A stretch of DNA of 64,000 bases from Phycisphaerales bacterium (GTDB taxonomy: Bacteria; Planctomycetota; Phycisphaerae; Phycisphaerales; UBA1924), in contig JADLFE010000052.1 in assembly GCA_020845755.1 (NCBI GenBank), forward strand, positions 62,001 through 126,000, in the 5' to 3' direction. This document shows, in pieces, positions 7,000 through 16,666 of the stretch (its first letter is position 1; every line of letters begins with the position of its first letter). The notes below the pieces were generated by a model that saw nothing but the letters and a program-made list of their open reading frames with translations, searched no databases and had not been told where the DNA came from. A program made the position numbers and the translations under genes.

Positions 7000-9039
7000 C
7001 TACGGACGCGACTGACCGTGGAGCGCGGCGTTGAGCGGGATCGCACCCTTTGGCTCCGGAGCCGGTCGTGAAGCCCCGGGGCCGCCCCGGGCGGTGGTAT
7101 CGGCGCGGCGGAGCACACTCTCGCGGATCGCACGCGCGATAGATACGGCATCGAGGCCGGCCTCGGCGATCTGCTTGGAGCGCGAGTCCTGGTGGATGAA
7201 GGAATCGGGCAGGCCCAGGCGAGTGACGCCCGCGGCGGAGAGCCCCATTTCCTGGGCCGATTCGAGCACGGCGCTTCCGAAGCCGCCGACGATCGAGTGG
7301 TCTTCGAGCGTGATGATGGGCGTGCCGCTCTCGATGAGGCGGCGGATGAGCGCAGCGTCGACGGGCTTGGCGAAGCGGGCGTCGTAGACCTCGATGCGGT
7401 ACTCGCCCTTGAGTTGTTCGGCGGCGTCGAAGGCCGTGAGCGCGGGCGTGCCGAACGCGAGCACGGCGGCGTCGGGATTCGCGATCTCGGGCGTAAGCAA
7501 GCGGGCCTTGCCCAGCACAAAGGGCGGGCAGGGCTGATTCGCGAGCCTCGCGGAGACCACGTCGCGCGGGTAGCGAACGCTGGAGAGCGATTCGTCGTGC
7601 GTGCGCATGAACTCGAGGGCGGCGATGAGCGAGGGCTCGTCGATCGCGGCGGTGATGACGGCGCCCGGGAGCGTTCGGAGCAGCGCGGTATCGCAGAAGC
7701 CATGGTGGACCGCGCCGTCGCCGCCGACGAGCCCGGCGCGATCGAGGCAGAGACGGACGGCCAGCCCCTGGAGCGAGGCTTCCTGGAAGGCCTGGTCGAA
7801 AGCACGCTGGAAGAACGTGGAATAGACGGCAAAGAACGGGCGGAAGCCGGTCTTGGCAAGGCCCGCCATCATGTCGAGCGCGTGGCTCTCGCATATGCCG
7901 GTGTCCCAGACGCGATCGGGATGGGCGGCCAGGGATTTGGTAAGGCCCGTGCCGTCGGGCATGGCCGCGGTGCAGGCGACGATCTTCGGATCGCGTGCGA
8001 GCAATCCGAGTATGGCATCGGAGAAGGCGGAGGTGAAGGAGCGGCCTTCGCTCTTGAGTTCGACGCGGCAGGCGCGCTCGGCGGGCTCGCCCTCTTCGGG
8101 AGTGTCGAACTCAAAGGCGGGCGGCGAGTGAAACTTCGACGCGTCGGCCTCGCTGAAGGCAAATCCCTTGCCCTTGACGGTCTTGACGTGGAGGACCATG
8201 GGGCGCGGGAAGTCTCGTGCTTCGGAGAGGATGCCGATGAGCGTCGGGATGTCGTGCCCGTCGATCGGGCCGACGGTCTTGAGGCCGAATTGCTCGAACC
8301 AGCCCCCCTCGTCGAGCATGGCCTTGGTGGCCTCGCCGGCGCGGTGGTAGGCCTCGCGGACGAGGGAGCCGCCGGGGACGTGCTTCAGGATTTCGCCCGC
8401 GGACTTCTTGAGATCGGCATAGAGCGAGGAAAGTCGGACGCGATCGAAGTACTGGCTGACGGCGCCCTGCGGGTGCGAGATCGACATGCCGTTGTCGTTG
8501 AGGACGACGAGGAACTGGCGCGGCAGTGTGCCGGCGTTGTTCAGGCCTTCCATGGCGACGCCGTTGACGATCGAGGCATCGCCGATCATGGTGACGACGC
8601 GCCGCCCGTCGGGGCGGTGCTTGGGGTCGAAGGCTTCGCCGGTGAGGGCGTCGCCGCGAGCCATGCCGACGGCGGTGGAGATGCCGGTGCCGGCGTGCCC
8701 GACGCGGAAGAGATCGAAGGGTGACTCGCTGGGCTCGGGGAAGCCGGCCATGCCCCGGCGGGTGCGGAGATGATCGAGGAGGGGGAGGCGACCGGTCAGC
8801 AACTTGTGGGGATAGCACTGATGGCCGACGTCGAAGAGGAGGCGATCGAAGGAGAAGTCAAAGACGTAATGGAGCGCGATGGTAAGTTCGACGACGCCGA
8901 GGTTGGGGGCCAGGTGCCCGCCGGTCCGCGACACTTGATGGCAGATCGCGTCGCGGATTTCCTGGGCGAGTTGGGGCAACCGCTCAACTGTGAGCGCTTT
9001 GAGATCGGCGGGAGACTTGATCGTATCGAGCAGTCGCAT
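7000..9039 (-). CDS. dxs: 1-deoxy-D-xylulose-5-phosphate synthase
   Basis: DXS condenses pyruvate and glyceraldehyde-3-phosphate, the first step of the MEP isoprenoid pathway, using thiamine diphosphate. The 679-residue product shows GHQCYPHKLLTGR, the ThDP motif GDASIVNG...LNDNGMSIS near residue 150, the pyrimidine-domain region RAGLVGGDGAVHHG near 440, and the transketolase C-terminal domain. Three start codons lie in tandem (GTG-ATG-ATG); the last, at 9039, has the best-spaced GAGG. The protein is some 50-60 residues longer than E. coli DXS, mostly at the C-terminus (Ala/Pro-rich tail). It is the last gene of a minus-strand run ptsN-ispA-dxs, with a 157-nt gap before it. Confidence 0.95.
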   Translation of the reverse strand: MRLLDTIKSPADLKALTVERLPQLAQEIRDAICHQVSRTGGHLAPNLGVVELTIALHYVFDFSFDRLLFDVGHQCYPHKLLTGRLPLLDHLRTRRGMAGFPEPSESPFDLFRVGHAGTGISTAVGMARGDALTGEAFDPKHRPDGRRVVTMIGDASIVNGVAMEGLNNAGTLPRQFLVVLNDNGMSISHPQGAVSQYFDRVRLSSLYADLKKSAGEILKHVPGGSLVREAYHRAGEATKAMLDEGGWFEQFGLKTVGPIDGHDIPTLIGILSEARDFPRPMVLHVKTVKGKGFAFSEADASKFHSPPAFEFDTPEEGEPAERACRVELKSEGRSFTSAFSDAILGLLARDPKIVACTAAMPDGTGLTKSLAAHPDRVWDTGICESHALDMMAGLAKTGFRPFFAVYSTFFQRAFDQAFQEASLQGLAVRLCLDRAGLVGGDGAVHHGFCDTALLRTLPGAVITAAIDEPSLIAALEFMRTHDESLSSVRYPRDVVSARLANQPCPPFVLGKARLLTPEIANPDAAVLAFGTPALTAFDAAEQLKGEYRIEVYDARFAKPVDAALIRRLIESGTPIITLEDHSIVGGFGSAVLESAQEMGLSAAGVTRLGLPDSFIHQDSRSKQIAEAGLDAVSIARAIRESVLRRADTTARGGPGASRPAPEPKGAIPLNAALHGQSRP

Positions 9040-9196
9040 CATCACCTCATCGGCCGCACGGCGTGAGTTTCATTCCGGCGGCCTGACATTCGCCGCGCCC
9101 GGCGAACTTTCATCTCTTCCTGAAAACTCTAGCGCGGCTCCGACTCCACGGCCAGCGTGATTCTCTTTACGAATTCGCCTCGGGCGGGTTCACGAT

Positions 9197-10099
9197 TCAG
9201 CGAGTTCGCGTGGCCATCAGGTCAGCGAGTATTCGCAGCGGCTCGGCGGGAGCGCCGAGTTCCCGGACCGCCCGAGTGGCCTTGAGGTGCAGCCGCTCGA
9301 TTTCGCCCTGAGAGGCCTCGATGCCCAGCACGCCGGGGTAGGTCAGTTTGCCCTTGTCGGCGTCCTTGTGGGTGCGCTTGCCGGTGTGCTCGCTGGATTG
9401 CTGGACGTCGATGAGGTCGTCGACGACCTGGAACATCAGGCCGATCGCATCGGCGTAGCGGGTGATCGCGGCGAGGCGCTTGTCGCGGGGCTTTGGTCCG
9501 ATGGCGCAGAGGGCGCCCATGCGGCAGGCGGCGCGGAGGAGTGCGCCGGTCTTGTTGAGGTGGATGACCCGGAGTTTGCGGATGGTGGGCAGGTCGTCGG
9601 GAAGGCCACCGAGCGTGTCGTAGACCTGGCCGGCGATCATGGCGCTGGTGGCGCCGGCAAGTTCTTCCATGAGCAGTGTGACAAGGGCGGGCGGGAGTGT
9701 GGCGCGGGCGAGGACGACGAAGGCCTTGTTGAGCATCGCGTCGCCCGCGAGGATGGCCATGGCCTCGCCGGCGTGGATGTGAAGGGTCGGACGCCCGCGG
9801 CGGAGATCGTCGTTGTCGATCGCGGGCAGATCGTCGTGGACGAGGCTGAAGGCGTGGACGTACTCCACGGCGATAAGGGCCGGGGCGGCGTCGCGACCGG
9901 AGCCCCCGACCGCCCGGGCGCAGTGCCACGCGAGCAAGGGGCGCAGTCGCTTCCCGCCGCCGATGAGGGAATAGCGGACAGCGTCGGCGAGCGCCCCGGG
10001 CGTGCCGCGCACGCGGGTGGAGCGTTCGAGGAGTTGTTCGATCGCGGGGAGGGGCGCGAAGACGAAGGCCGAGGGATCGCGCCCGCGGCGTGCGTTCAC
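9197..10099 (-). CDS. ispA: Polyprenyl (farnesyl/geranylgeranyl) diphosphate synthase
   Basis: A 300-residue all-helical prenyltransferase. The first aspartate-rich motif is DDLPAIDNDDLRRG near residue 87 and the second is DDLIDV near 225. FARM-region spacing (two residues inside the first motif) is that of bacterial type short-chain synthases such as IspA, giving C15 or C20 products. GGKRLRP near the N-terminus binds substrate diphosphate. Translation starts at GTG 10099 and overlaps the ptsN stop by 4 nt (GTGA), so it is translationally coupled to ptsN. With dxs downstream it forms an isoprenoid operon. Chain length cannot be decided by eye. Confidence 0.92.
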   Translation of the reverse strand: MNARRGRDPSAFVFAPLPAIEQLLERSTRVRGTPGALADAVRYSLIGGGKRLRPLLAWHCARAVGGSGRDAAPALIAVEYVHAFSLVHDDLPAIDNDDLRRGRPTLHIHAGEAMAILAGDAMLNKAFVVLARATLPPALVTLLMEELAGATSAMIAGQVYDTLGGLPDDLPTIRKLRVIHLNKTGALLRAACRMGALCAIGPKPRDKRLAAITRYADAIGLMFQVVDDLIDVQQSSEHTGKRTHKDADKGKLTYPGVLGIEASQGEIERLHLKATRAVRELGAPAEPLRILADLMATRTR

Positions 10100-10557
10100 G
10101 CGAGGCGCTCCTGTGAGCGGAGGAGATCGTGGATCTCGGCGGCGCTGGACGTGGCGTAGATGCGCTCACGGAAGTCGTTCATCATCATCAGGCGGCTGAT
10201 GCGTGCGAGCGCCTGGATGTGATCGCTGGTCTTGTCGGGCGGGCTGGCGAGGAGAACGACCAGACGGACGGGCTGGCCGTCGATCGCCTCGAAGTCGAGC
10301 GGGTCGGCTGGCTTGCCGATCGCCAGAGCGAGCGAGGTCATGCCTGGGCACTTTCCGTGCGGGATCGCCAGACCGTGACCGATGCCGGTGGTGCGGGTCT
10401 GCTCACGGGTCCAGACGGCGTCTTTGAGGGGCTTGGCGTCGGTGATTCGGCCCGCCAGCGCGAGCATGTCAACCAACTCCTCGATCACGCCCTTCTTGTC
10501 GCGTGCCGCCAGCGGTGCGCGGATGCAATCAAGGCTCAGATGGTCCAACAGATTCAT
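10096..10557 (-). CDS. ptsN: PTS EIIA component, PtsN/EIIA-Ntr-like
   Basis: A 153-residue mannitol/fructose/Ntr-type EIIA domain with the phosphorylated His67 in GLAIPHGK, preceded by the TGIGHG motif typical of EIIA-Ntr. It accepts phosphate from HPr/NPr and usually acts as a regulator rather than a sugar transporter; no EIIB/EIIC gene is present, which supports the regulatory role. It is the first gene of the ptsN-ispA-dxs run and overlaps ispA by 4 nt. About 100 nt separate it from rsmB upstream. Confidence 0.88.
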   Translation of the reverse strand: MNLLDHLSLDCIRAPLAARDKKGVIEELVDMLALAGRITDAKPLKDAVWTREQTRTTGIGHGLAIPHGKCPGMTSLALAIGKPADPLDFEAIDGQPVRLVVLLASPPDKTSDHIQALARISRLMMMNDFRERIYATSSAAEIHDLLRSQERLA

Positions 10558-10655
10558 GTGCTGCCCTGGTCATGCCCGCGCCCGGAATCGGCACGCGGCC
10601 AATCAGTCTCCGCCGATCGCCCCCGCAAGCCGCAGGGTTGATGAGTGTACCCCCG

Positions 10656-12077
10656 TCAACGAGGTCCGGAAGGACGGGACAGGAGCACGGAATACGAACC
10701 ATCCCTATAGCCCGAGGGCGACTCGCCGGGGAGGCCCGAGGGCATCGCCCATCGCTCACGCGACACCCGCAGGCCGAGTTGACCGGCGGCCCAGGTCGCC
10801 TGAGACTGGTTCTCGCCCTTCTCGATCGAGCACGTCGCGTAGAGGATTGCCCCGGTTGGCTTGAGAAGCGATTGCGCCTCGATCAGGATCTCTCGCTGGA
10901 TCTCGATAAGGCGATTGGATTGCTCGGCGCTCGCTCGGTACTTGGCCTCCAGGCGACGAGCAAGCACGCCCGTGTTGGAGCACGGCACATCGAGCAGCAC
11001 CAAATCGGCGGCGGCCTTGGCTCGCTCCATGGCTTCGGCGAATGTGCAGACAAGAACGGAATCATCGCCGAGGAATGTGGCTTCGAGCACGGCGCGCCGC
11101 GCGTCGTCTGTGTCGGTGGCGATGATGCGCGCCCCCGGGAAGGCCACTCTGAGTTGACGGGTCTTGGTGCCACGCCCGGCGCACAGATCCACGATCCTCA
11201 GACATGCGAGGTCCGCGACACTTTGGACTGCCTGGGATGACGACGGGTCCTGGACCCAGACGCCCGGCGTCGATGCGAGGAACTCTGACAGCGCCGACTC
11301 ATGCCCGGTGTACACCAAGTGCCCTGGCTCGGTGTGGGGAGCCAGGGCGGGGTTCGCCGCAAGCCTTGGCTTGACACCCGCGGGCGCGTGGGTCGTGTTG
11401 ATGATCGTCGGGGCTTCGGCGAGGTTGTGCAGCGCGATCGCGCGAGCCGCGTCCGGCCCGTGTGCTGTGCCCCACCCCTCGACCAGCGTTCGCGGGTGGC
11501 TGGTGGCGACCGCGGCTCGCCACGTGGAGTCGGCGGGGAGTTTCACGCCACGGAGCACGCGCGAGCGCCCGCTGGCGAGCGGGAACTCGTCGTCGCCCAT
11601 GGTCCAAGCGGCGCGGGTCAGGGGGATCGATCGCGCTTGTTCGTCCGTCGCACGCGGGGCGGCGTCGCTCACCTTGCGGAGGACGGCGTTGGCAAGCCCG
11701 CCCGCGCCCTCGCGGATGCTCGCCTTGGCCCAGTTCACCGACTCATCCACGGCGGCGTGGGGTGGGACGGCATCCATCGCGACGATCTGGGCCGCCCCGA
11801 CCAGCAGCACCGCCTGCATAGCGGGCTCCATATCTCGCACGGGCGTGGAGAGGAAGCGATCGAGGATGAATTCAATGGTGATCCAGTGGCGGAGCACACT
11901 GTCGTAAATGGCGTGGCAGAAGGCGGCATCACGAGGCGAAAGGCCCGAGGTCTCGGGCTCCATGGGGAGGAGGTCGGGTCGGCGTGCGGCCTGTCGAGCG
12001 ACGGCCCGGATCGCCCGCGCGCGGGCGCTGCCGGCTGGCGGCGATGATGCGGGAGGTTGCGGACGCGGTTTGGCCAT
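10656..12077 (-). CDS. rsmB: 16S rRNA (cytosine(967)-C5)-methyltransferase, RsmB-like
   Basis: The N-terminal 150 residues are a NusB-like RNA-binding domain (DAAFCHAIYDSVLRH, HAAVDESVNWAK, GLANAVLRK). The C-terminal Rossmann methyltransferase domain has the SAM motif VDLCAGRGTKT, the catalytic loop VPCSNTGVLARR with the conserved Cys, and the second Cys in YATCSIEKGEN, the nucleophile in m5C enzymes. The product has 473 residues. It modifies C967 of 16S rRNA in the family prototype. It precedes ptsN on the same strand with about 98 nt between them. Confidence 0.9.
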   Translation of the reverse strand: MAKPRPQPPASSPPAGSARARAIRAVARQAARRPDLLPMEPETSGLSPRDAAFCHAIYDSVLRHWITIEFILDRFLSTPVRDMEPAMQAVLLVGAAQIVAMDAVPPHAAVDESVNWAKASIREGAGGLANAVLRKVSDAAPRATDEQARSIPLTRAAWTMGDDEFPLASGRSRVLRGVKLPADSTWRAAVATSHPRTLVEGWGTAHGPDAARAIALHNLAEAPTIINTTHAPAGVKPRLAANPALAPHTEPGHLVYTGHESALSEFLASTPGVWVQDPSSSQAVQSVADLACLRIVDLCAGRGTKTRQLRVAFPGARIIATDTDDARRAVLEATFLGDDSVLVCTFAEAMERAKAAADLVLLDVPCSNTGVLARRLEAKYRASAEQSNRLIEIQREILIEAQSLLKPTGAILYATCSIEKGENQSQATWAAGQLGLRVSRERWAMPSGLPGESPSGYRDGSYSVLLSRPSGPR

Positions 12078-12161
12078 GGAAGGGGCGACTGTAGCGCCAG
12101 ACGCCGCGGATTCGCGTGGGGGTGGTTGACATCGCGCCCGCGCGACACTTCACTCCGGGTC

Positions 12162-13382
12162 GTGAGTCACGCCACGGGACAAGCCGGAACGCCCGAGCCC
12201 GCACGGCGCACGCCGCGCGTGTTGTTCACGGCCTTTGAGCCGAGCGGCGACGACCACGCGCAGGCGGTGATCCGCGAGCTTCTGTTGCGTCATCCCGGGC
12301 TCAGGATCTCGGCATGGGGCGGGCCGAGGATGGCCGCCGCGGGCGCCGAGGTGATCGAGCGCACGGGCGACGACGCGGTGATGGGCTTGCCTGGGCTGAA
12401 GAAACTCCAGGAGCACCGCAGGATCAACGAGCGCATCGACCAGTGGCTTGATCAGAACAAGATCGATCTGCACGTGCCGGTTGATTCACCGGCCGCGAAC
12501 TTTCCGATCTGCGCGATGGCCAAGGCGCGTGGGATCAAGGTCGTCCATCTGGTGGCGCCGCAGATCTGGGCGTGGGCCCGCTGGCGCATCCACAAACTGC
12601 GCCGCCTGACGAACCGTGTGCTGTGCGTGCTCCCGTTTGAGGAGAAGTTCTTCGTGAAGCGGGACGTGCCGGCGACGTTCATCGGGCACTTCCTGTTCGA
12701 TGAGCCGGTCGATGAAGCCGCGCTGGACGTGAAGAGCGCGGAGTTGCCGAGCGGGTCGCCACGGATCGCGATCATGCCCGGTTCGCGCCCGGACGAACTC
12801 CGCCGGAACTATCCGATGATGCTGGAGGTCTTTGCGAAGGTGCGGGCCAAGCACCCGGGCGCGATCGCGGTGGTCGCCGCCACGCGCCCAGCGGTCGCCG
12901 AGCAGTTGCAGGTGGTGGCGGCGCAGTTGGCGGATCGCCTGGGCCTCGGGCATGTCGAAAACAACGGCTGGCCGGAGTCGATGCGCTGCGTGGTGGGAGC
13001 GACCGACGTCGTCATCCGCTGGTGCGAATTGGCGTTGGTGAAGAGCGGCACGGTGACGATGCAGGTCGCCAAGCAACTGCGCCCGATGGTGATCGTGTAC
13101 AAGAAATCGAATCCGCTGCTGTACTACATCGTCAAGGCGATCATGGCGACCAAGTTGTTCACGCTCCCGAACGTGATCGCGCACCGGGAGATCGTGCCCG
13201 AGTTTGTGCCGCACTTCGGCGGGCCAGAGCCGATCGTTCGCGCGGTGCTCGACGTGATCGAGAAGCCCGAGGTGGCGGGCAAGCAGCGCGAGGAACTGAA
13301 CGCCATCGTGTCGCTCTTTGCGGGGCGGAACGCGCGCAGGCTGGCGGCCGATGAAATCGAAAAAGCGCTGGGCTTGAAGTAA
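12162..13382 (+). CDS. lpxB: Lipid-A-disaccharide synthase
   Basis: LpxB joins UDP-2,3-diacylglucosamine and lipid X at the inner membrane. Conserved features are FEPSGDDHAQ at the N-terminus, PVDSPAANF (the catalytic-Asp loop), VAPQIWAW, the IGHFLFDE turn, MPGSRPDELRRN and VKSGTVTMQ. Start is probably GTG 12162, giving 406 residues; the upstream extension overlaps rsmB's promoter region and has no family match. The gene is divergent from rsmB. Its presence implies that the organism makes lipid A and therefore a Gram-negative outer membrane. No other lpx gene is in the window. Confidence 0.92.
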   Translation: MSHATGQAGTPEPARRTPRVLFTAFEPSGDDHAQAVIRELLLRHPGLRISAWGGPRMAAAGAEVIERTGDDAVMGLPGLKKLQEHRRINERIDQWLDQNKIDLHVPVDSPAANFPICAMAKARGIKVVHLVAPQIWAWARWRIHKLRRLTNRVLCVLPFEEKFFVKRDVPATFIGHFLFDEPVDEAALDVKSAELPSGSPRIAIMPGSRPDELRRNYPMMLEVFAKVRAKHPGAIAVVAATRPAVAEQLQVVAAQLADRLGLGHVENNGWPESMRCVVGATDVVIRWCELALVKSGTVTMQVAKQLRPMVIVYKKSNPLLYYIVKAIMATKLFTLPNVIAHREIVPEFVPHFGGPEPIVRAVLDVIEKPEVAGKQREELNAIVSLFAGRNARRLAADEIEKALGLK

Positions 13383-13404
13383 CGCGGCGCTCGGCGATGG
13401 ACAA

Positions 13405-13902
13405 TCAGCCAACCGCTGCGGCAAGGTCCGCGATCACTTCGCGGGCCGAGGCGTCGGCGCCTGCGCGGCTCTTGTTCATGAACGATCGCCACATCCATGG
13501 CAACGGAATCACCGACAGCGGCAGGTACCACCACCACGTCGGGATCGTGTACCACGAGAAATACGTCTTGAGCATCGAGTCGGTGACCCACACACCGGGC
13601 CACACGGTCGCGATAAGCGTGAGCGCGTAGATCCACGGCGTGCGCTTGTTCATCGTGGCACGGAAGACCAGACGCGAGCCCTGGCCGCTCGCTTGAATCT
13701 CGCAGAACAGCGTGTGCTCGAACGGTGTGGCGAATGCTTCGGCGCAGAACTGCGTTGAAGACGCGGGCGCAAAGCCGGGCAACTTCCCGCGCTTTGACAT
13801 CTGGCGTGCCCGTTCCATCACCTCGCCGGGCGGTAAGGGCGAATCGACAACCGGCAACCCGTTCGGGTTTGGTCCGGTCGTTTCTGGGCCTTGCGTCTGC
13901 AT
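13405..13902 (-). CDS. Hypothetical membrane protein with two C-terminal membrane segments
   Basis: The ATG at 13902 has GAGG at a suitable spacing and is preferred to an upstream GTG at 13992. The 165-residue product has a polar N-terminal half, then RTPWIYALTLIATVWPG and a second Trp/Pro-rich hydrophobic segment (WWWYLPLSVIPLPWMW), so it is probably an inner-membrane protein with a cytosolic N-terminal domain. I recognise no family. It is convergent with lpxB (22 nt between stops) and divergent from the next membrane protein. Confidence 0.65.
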   Translation of the reverse strand: MQTQGPETTGPNPNGLPVVDSPLPPGEVMERARQMSKRGKLPGFAPASSTQFCAEAFATPFEHTLFCEIQASGQGSRLVFRATMNKRTPWIYALTLIATVWPGVWVTDSMLKTYFSWYTIPTWWWYLPLSVIPLPWMWRSFMNKSRAGADASAREVIADLAAAVG

Positions 13903-14018
13903 AACACCTCGAGGGGCCGCACCAGCCGATCCAACGCCATCACGCCGCGAATCTATCGGAGGAATCGCCACCCCGCCTGCAAGGGTTGGCACGCGGAATG
14001 CCCTTACCGTTGGAAGCC

Positions 14019-14510
14019 ATGCCCCAGAGCCTCCAGAGTGGTCCGGTGTTGCGTTTGGTCAACGCGGACGCGGCGTTGGAACAGCGCCCGTCGCGCGTGG
14101 CCACCACACCCGACCTTCGGCGTGCGGCGGGCGCTGTGGCGACCGAGAATCGATCCGCGGCCGGGCTCTCGGCGCTCGATGCACGCTGGGTGTTCGCGGT
14201 GCAGGTCACGCGCACACTCGACGGCGGCAAGGCGGCGATCCTCACCCCCGAACGCCGACGCGAACTCGTCGCCGGCGCTGTCCGCATGGGCCTACGCCCG
14301 TTCGACGCCAACCTCGTGATCGCCATCGTTCAGGACGCGGCCCGGCGTGGGGAATCGCCGCTCTCGCGCGAGACCGAGTTCTGCCTCAAACTCGTCAAGG
14401 CACCCAACGACGAGGGCTCCGAGGGCTGGAACTGGATGTTCATCATCGGGATGGCGCTGCTGCTCGCGGGCGGCGCGCTGGCGGGGCTGATGATCTGGAT
14501 CAGGTCGTAG
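14019..14510 (+). CDS. Hypothetical tail-anchored membrane protein
   Basis: A 163-residue protein. Its last about 25 residues form one membrane segment ending in a short basic tail (MFIIGMALLLAGGALAG...WIRS), so it is anchored with most of the protein in the cytosol. The soluble part is helical with an LTPERRRELVAGAVRMG stretch. Starts at 13986 (TTG), 13998 and 14019 are possible; the last has a weak GGAAG. No family recognised. It converges on the ABC-F gene. Confidence 0.6.
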   Translation: MPQSLQSGPVLRLVNADAALEQRPSRVATTPDLRRAAGAVATENRSAAGLSALDARWVFAVQVTRTLDGGKAAILTPERRRELVAGAVRMGLRPFDANLVIAIVQDAARRGESPLSRETEFCLKLVKAPNDEGSEGWNWMFIIGMALLLAGGALAGLMIWIRS

Positions 14511-14538
14511 CAGACGTCACCCAGTCACGGCGTGCCGC

Positions 14539-16548
14539 TTACATCGATTCCGCTCGCCTGGCCCACTCAAACTCGAGCGGCTCGAGTTCCTCGGCCAGTT
14601 TTCGCCGTTCGTCGCCCAGAGCCGTCGCCTTGGACTGATTGCGCCAGACATCGGGATCGCCCAACTCAACATCGATCGCCTTGATGCGCGTCTCGATCTT
14701 CTCGATCTTGGCCTCGAGTTGTTCGGTCTTGAGTTTCGCGAGCGCATTGACGCTCGGCCCGGAACTCGCCGCCTTCTTCTTGTTCTCTTCCGCCTGACGC
14801 TTGCGGCGCTCGTTCTCTTCGCGTCTGGCCTTGTCCTCGGCCGCCGCCAGGGCCGCGGCGCGCTGACGCTCCGTCGCCTTTTCGTGCCACTCGCTGTAAT
14901 TGCCGAGGAAGACCTCGCAGCCGCCCTTGCCGTCGAGGACGAGCAATCGATCGCACGTGGCGTCGATCAGCGCGCGATCGTGGCTGATGAGCAGGAGCGT
15001 GCCCTCGTAGCCGAGGTCGCTCTCCTCGTCGGGCATCGCCAGTGCGTCTTCCAATCGCTCGGCGCTCGGGATATCGAGATGGTTCGTCGGTTCGTCGAGC
15101 ACCAGCAGGTTCTTGGCGCTGGCCAGCAGCCCCGCGAGCACGGCACGGCTCCGCTCGCCGCCTGAGAGCATCCCCATCTCGCGATCCTGCTCGCTCCCTG
15201 AAAAGAGAAACGCGCCTGCGAGGTTGCGGGCCTGCTGCTCGCTGAGCAACTGCCCGGGGCATTCCTTCAGAATCACATCCTGCAGGTAGCGAAACACGGG
15301 CTTCTCGCGGTCGACGCCCTCGTGGAGCTGACGGTAGTAACCGACCTTCACGTTTGTGCCGATGCGCACGGTGCCGGTGTCGGCGTCGAGCTCGCTGAGA
15401 AGACACTTCACGAGCGTCGACTTGCCCGCGCCGTTGGGCCCGATGATTCCCCAACGCTCGCCGCGCGCGACCGACACGTCGAGTTCGTTGAACAGCACCT
15501 TGGGCGTGCCGTCGTCGGCCTCGTACTGCTTGGACAGACCGCGCGCCGAGATCACGATGTCGCCGGTACGCTCGGCCTTGGGAAGCTCGAGCGCGAAGAC
15601 CGATACTTCCATCGGGCGCTCCAGCGTGAACTCGGCCTTGGCACGCTCGAGCTTGCTCTGACGCCCCTTGGCCTGGCGCGCCCGCTGCCCGGCCTTGTAG
15701 CGCCGGATGAACGCCTCTTCCTTCTTGAATCGGTCCTGCTGGTTCTCGAACGCGCGCAACTGCGACATGCGGCGCTCGGCACGGATCTCCCGAAAGTCCG
15801 CGTAGTTCCCCGGATACTCGATCAGGCGTCCGTGCTCGACCTCGATGATCCGCGTCACGACGTTGTCGAGCATGTAGCGGTCGTGGCTGATCATCGCCAC
15901 CGCACCGCGATACTGCTCGGTGAGGAAGGCCTCGAGCCACAAACGACCATCGATGTCGAGGTGGTTGGTCGGCTCGTCCAGGAGCAGGATGTCGGGCTCT
16001 TCGAGCAACAACTTCGCCAGCGCCAGGCGCCCCTTCTGCCCGCCCGACAGCGACGAGACCGCGATCGAGAACTGCGAGTCGGTGAAGCCAAGACCGTGCA
16101 GCACGGCCTCGATCTTGTGATCGATCGCGTACCCGCCCGCCGCCTCCACGTCGCGCTCGAGTTGCACCTGCCGCTTCATCAGTTTGTCGATCGCGCCGTC
16201 GTTGCCCTCGCGCGTCGCGGACTCCATCGCGGCATAGACGCGGTCGAGCTCCATGTGCAGGCGGTGCAACTCAACGAACGCGCCCTCGGCGGATTGCCGC
16301 AGGGTTTCGGTTGGATCGAGGTTCGGGTCCTGGTGCAGGTACCCGGCGCGGCAGCCGCGTTGCAGCGATACGCCGCCCGAATCGGGCGTGATCTGCCCGG
16401 TCAGGATCTTCATCAGCGTGGTCTTGCCGCAGCCGTTGCGCCCGACGATGCCGATGCGCTCGCCTGGCTCAATGGAGAGCGACACGCCGTCGAGGATGAT
16501 GCGCTGCCCGAAGGCGTGGCGGATATTGGTGCAGGAAAGGAGGGGCAC
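14539..16548 (-). CDS. uup: ABC-F family ATPase (Uup/EttA type)
   Basis: Two ABC domains lie in one chain with no membrane segment: Walker A GRNGCGKTT and GPNGAGKST, signatures LSGGQKGRLALAK and LSGGERSRAVLAG, and Walker B motifs LLLDEPTNHLD and LVLDEPTNHLD. A charged linker joins them and the C-terminal about 90 residues form a coiled coil (AAAEDKARREENERRKR), the arrangement of Uup-like ABC-F proteins that act on the ribosome or on DNA. Start GTG 16548 gives 669 residues beginning VPLLSCTNIRHAFG; the longer frame upstream has no family match. The symbol is by family resemblance. Confidence 0.88.
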   Translation of the reverse strand: MPLLSCTNIRHAFGQRIILDGVSLSIEPGERIGIVGRNGCGKTTLMKILTGQITPDSGGVSLQRGCRAGYLHQDPNLDPTETLRQSAEGAFVELHRLHMELDRVYAAMESATREGNDGAIDKLMKRQVQLERDVEAAGGYAIDHKIEAVLHGLGFTDSQFSIAVSSLSGGQKGRLALAKLLLEEPDILLLDEPTNHLDIDGRLWLEAFLTEQYRGAVAMISHDRYMLDNVVTRIIEVEHGRLIEYPGNYADFREIRAERRMSQLRAFENQQDRFKKEEAFIRRYKAGQRARQAKGRQSKLERAKAEFTLERPMEVSVFALELPKAERTGDIVISARGLSKQYEADDGTPKVLFNELDVSVARGERWGIIGPNGAGKSTLVKCLLSELDADTGTVRIGTNVKVGYYRQLHEGVDREKPVFRYLQDVILKECPGQLLSEQQARNLAGAFLFSGSEQDREMGMLSGGERSRAVLAGLLASAKNLLVLDEPTNHLDIPSAERLEDALAMPDEESDLGYEGTLLLISHDRALIDATCDRLLVLDGKGGCEVFLGNYSEWHEKATERQRAAALAAAEDKARREENERRKRQAEENKKKAASSGPSVNALAKLKTEQLEAKIEKIETRIKAIDVELGDPDVWRNQSKATALGDERRKLAEELEPLEFEWARRAESM

Positions 16549-16666
16549 GGCGGATTGTAGAAGTGGCGCGACTCGATCGCGGCGAATCACCAGCATCCGC
16601 GCGTGAATCACGCCGATATGAGGCCGAGAAGCGGGTAGTGTGGCTCTTGCGTGCCCTGACAATCGC

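Noticed and set aside
7192..8724. Long open frame on the plus strand (about 510 aa) opposite dxs
   Set aside because: The minus strand encodes a clear DXS; the antisense frame has low-complexity Glu/Gly/Arg composition, as expected from the GC-rich complement of a real gene.
15322..16560. 412-residue plus-strand frame opposite the ABC-F gene
   Set aside because: It is a codon-phase shadow of the ABC-F gene, with no motifs.
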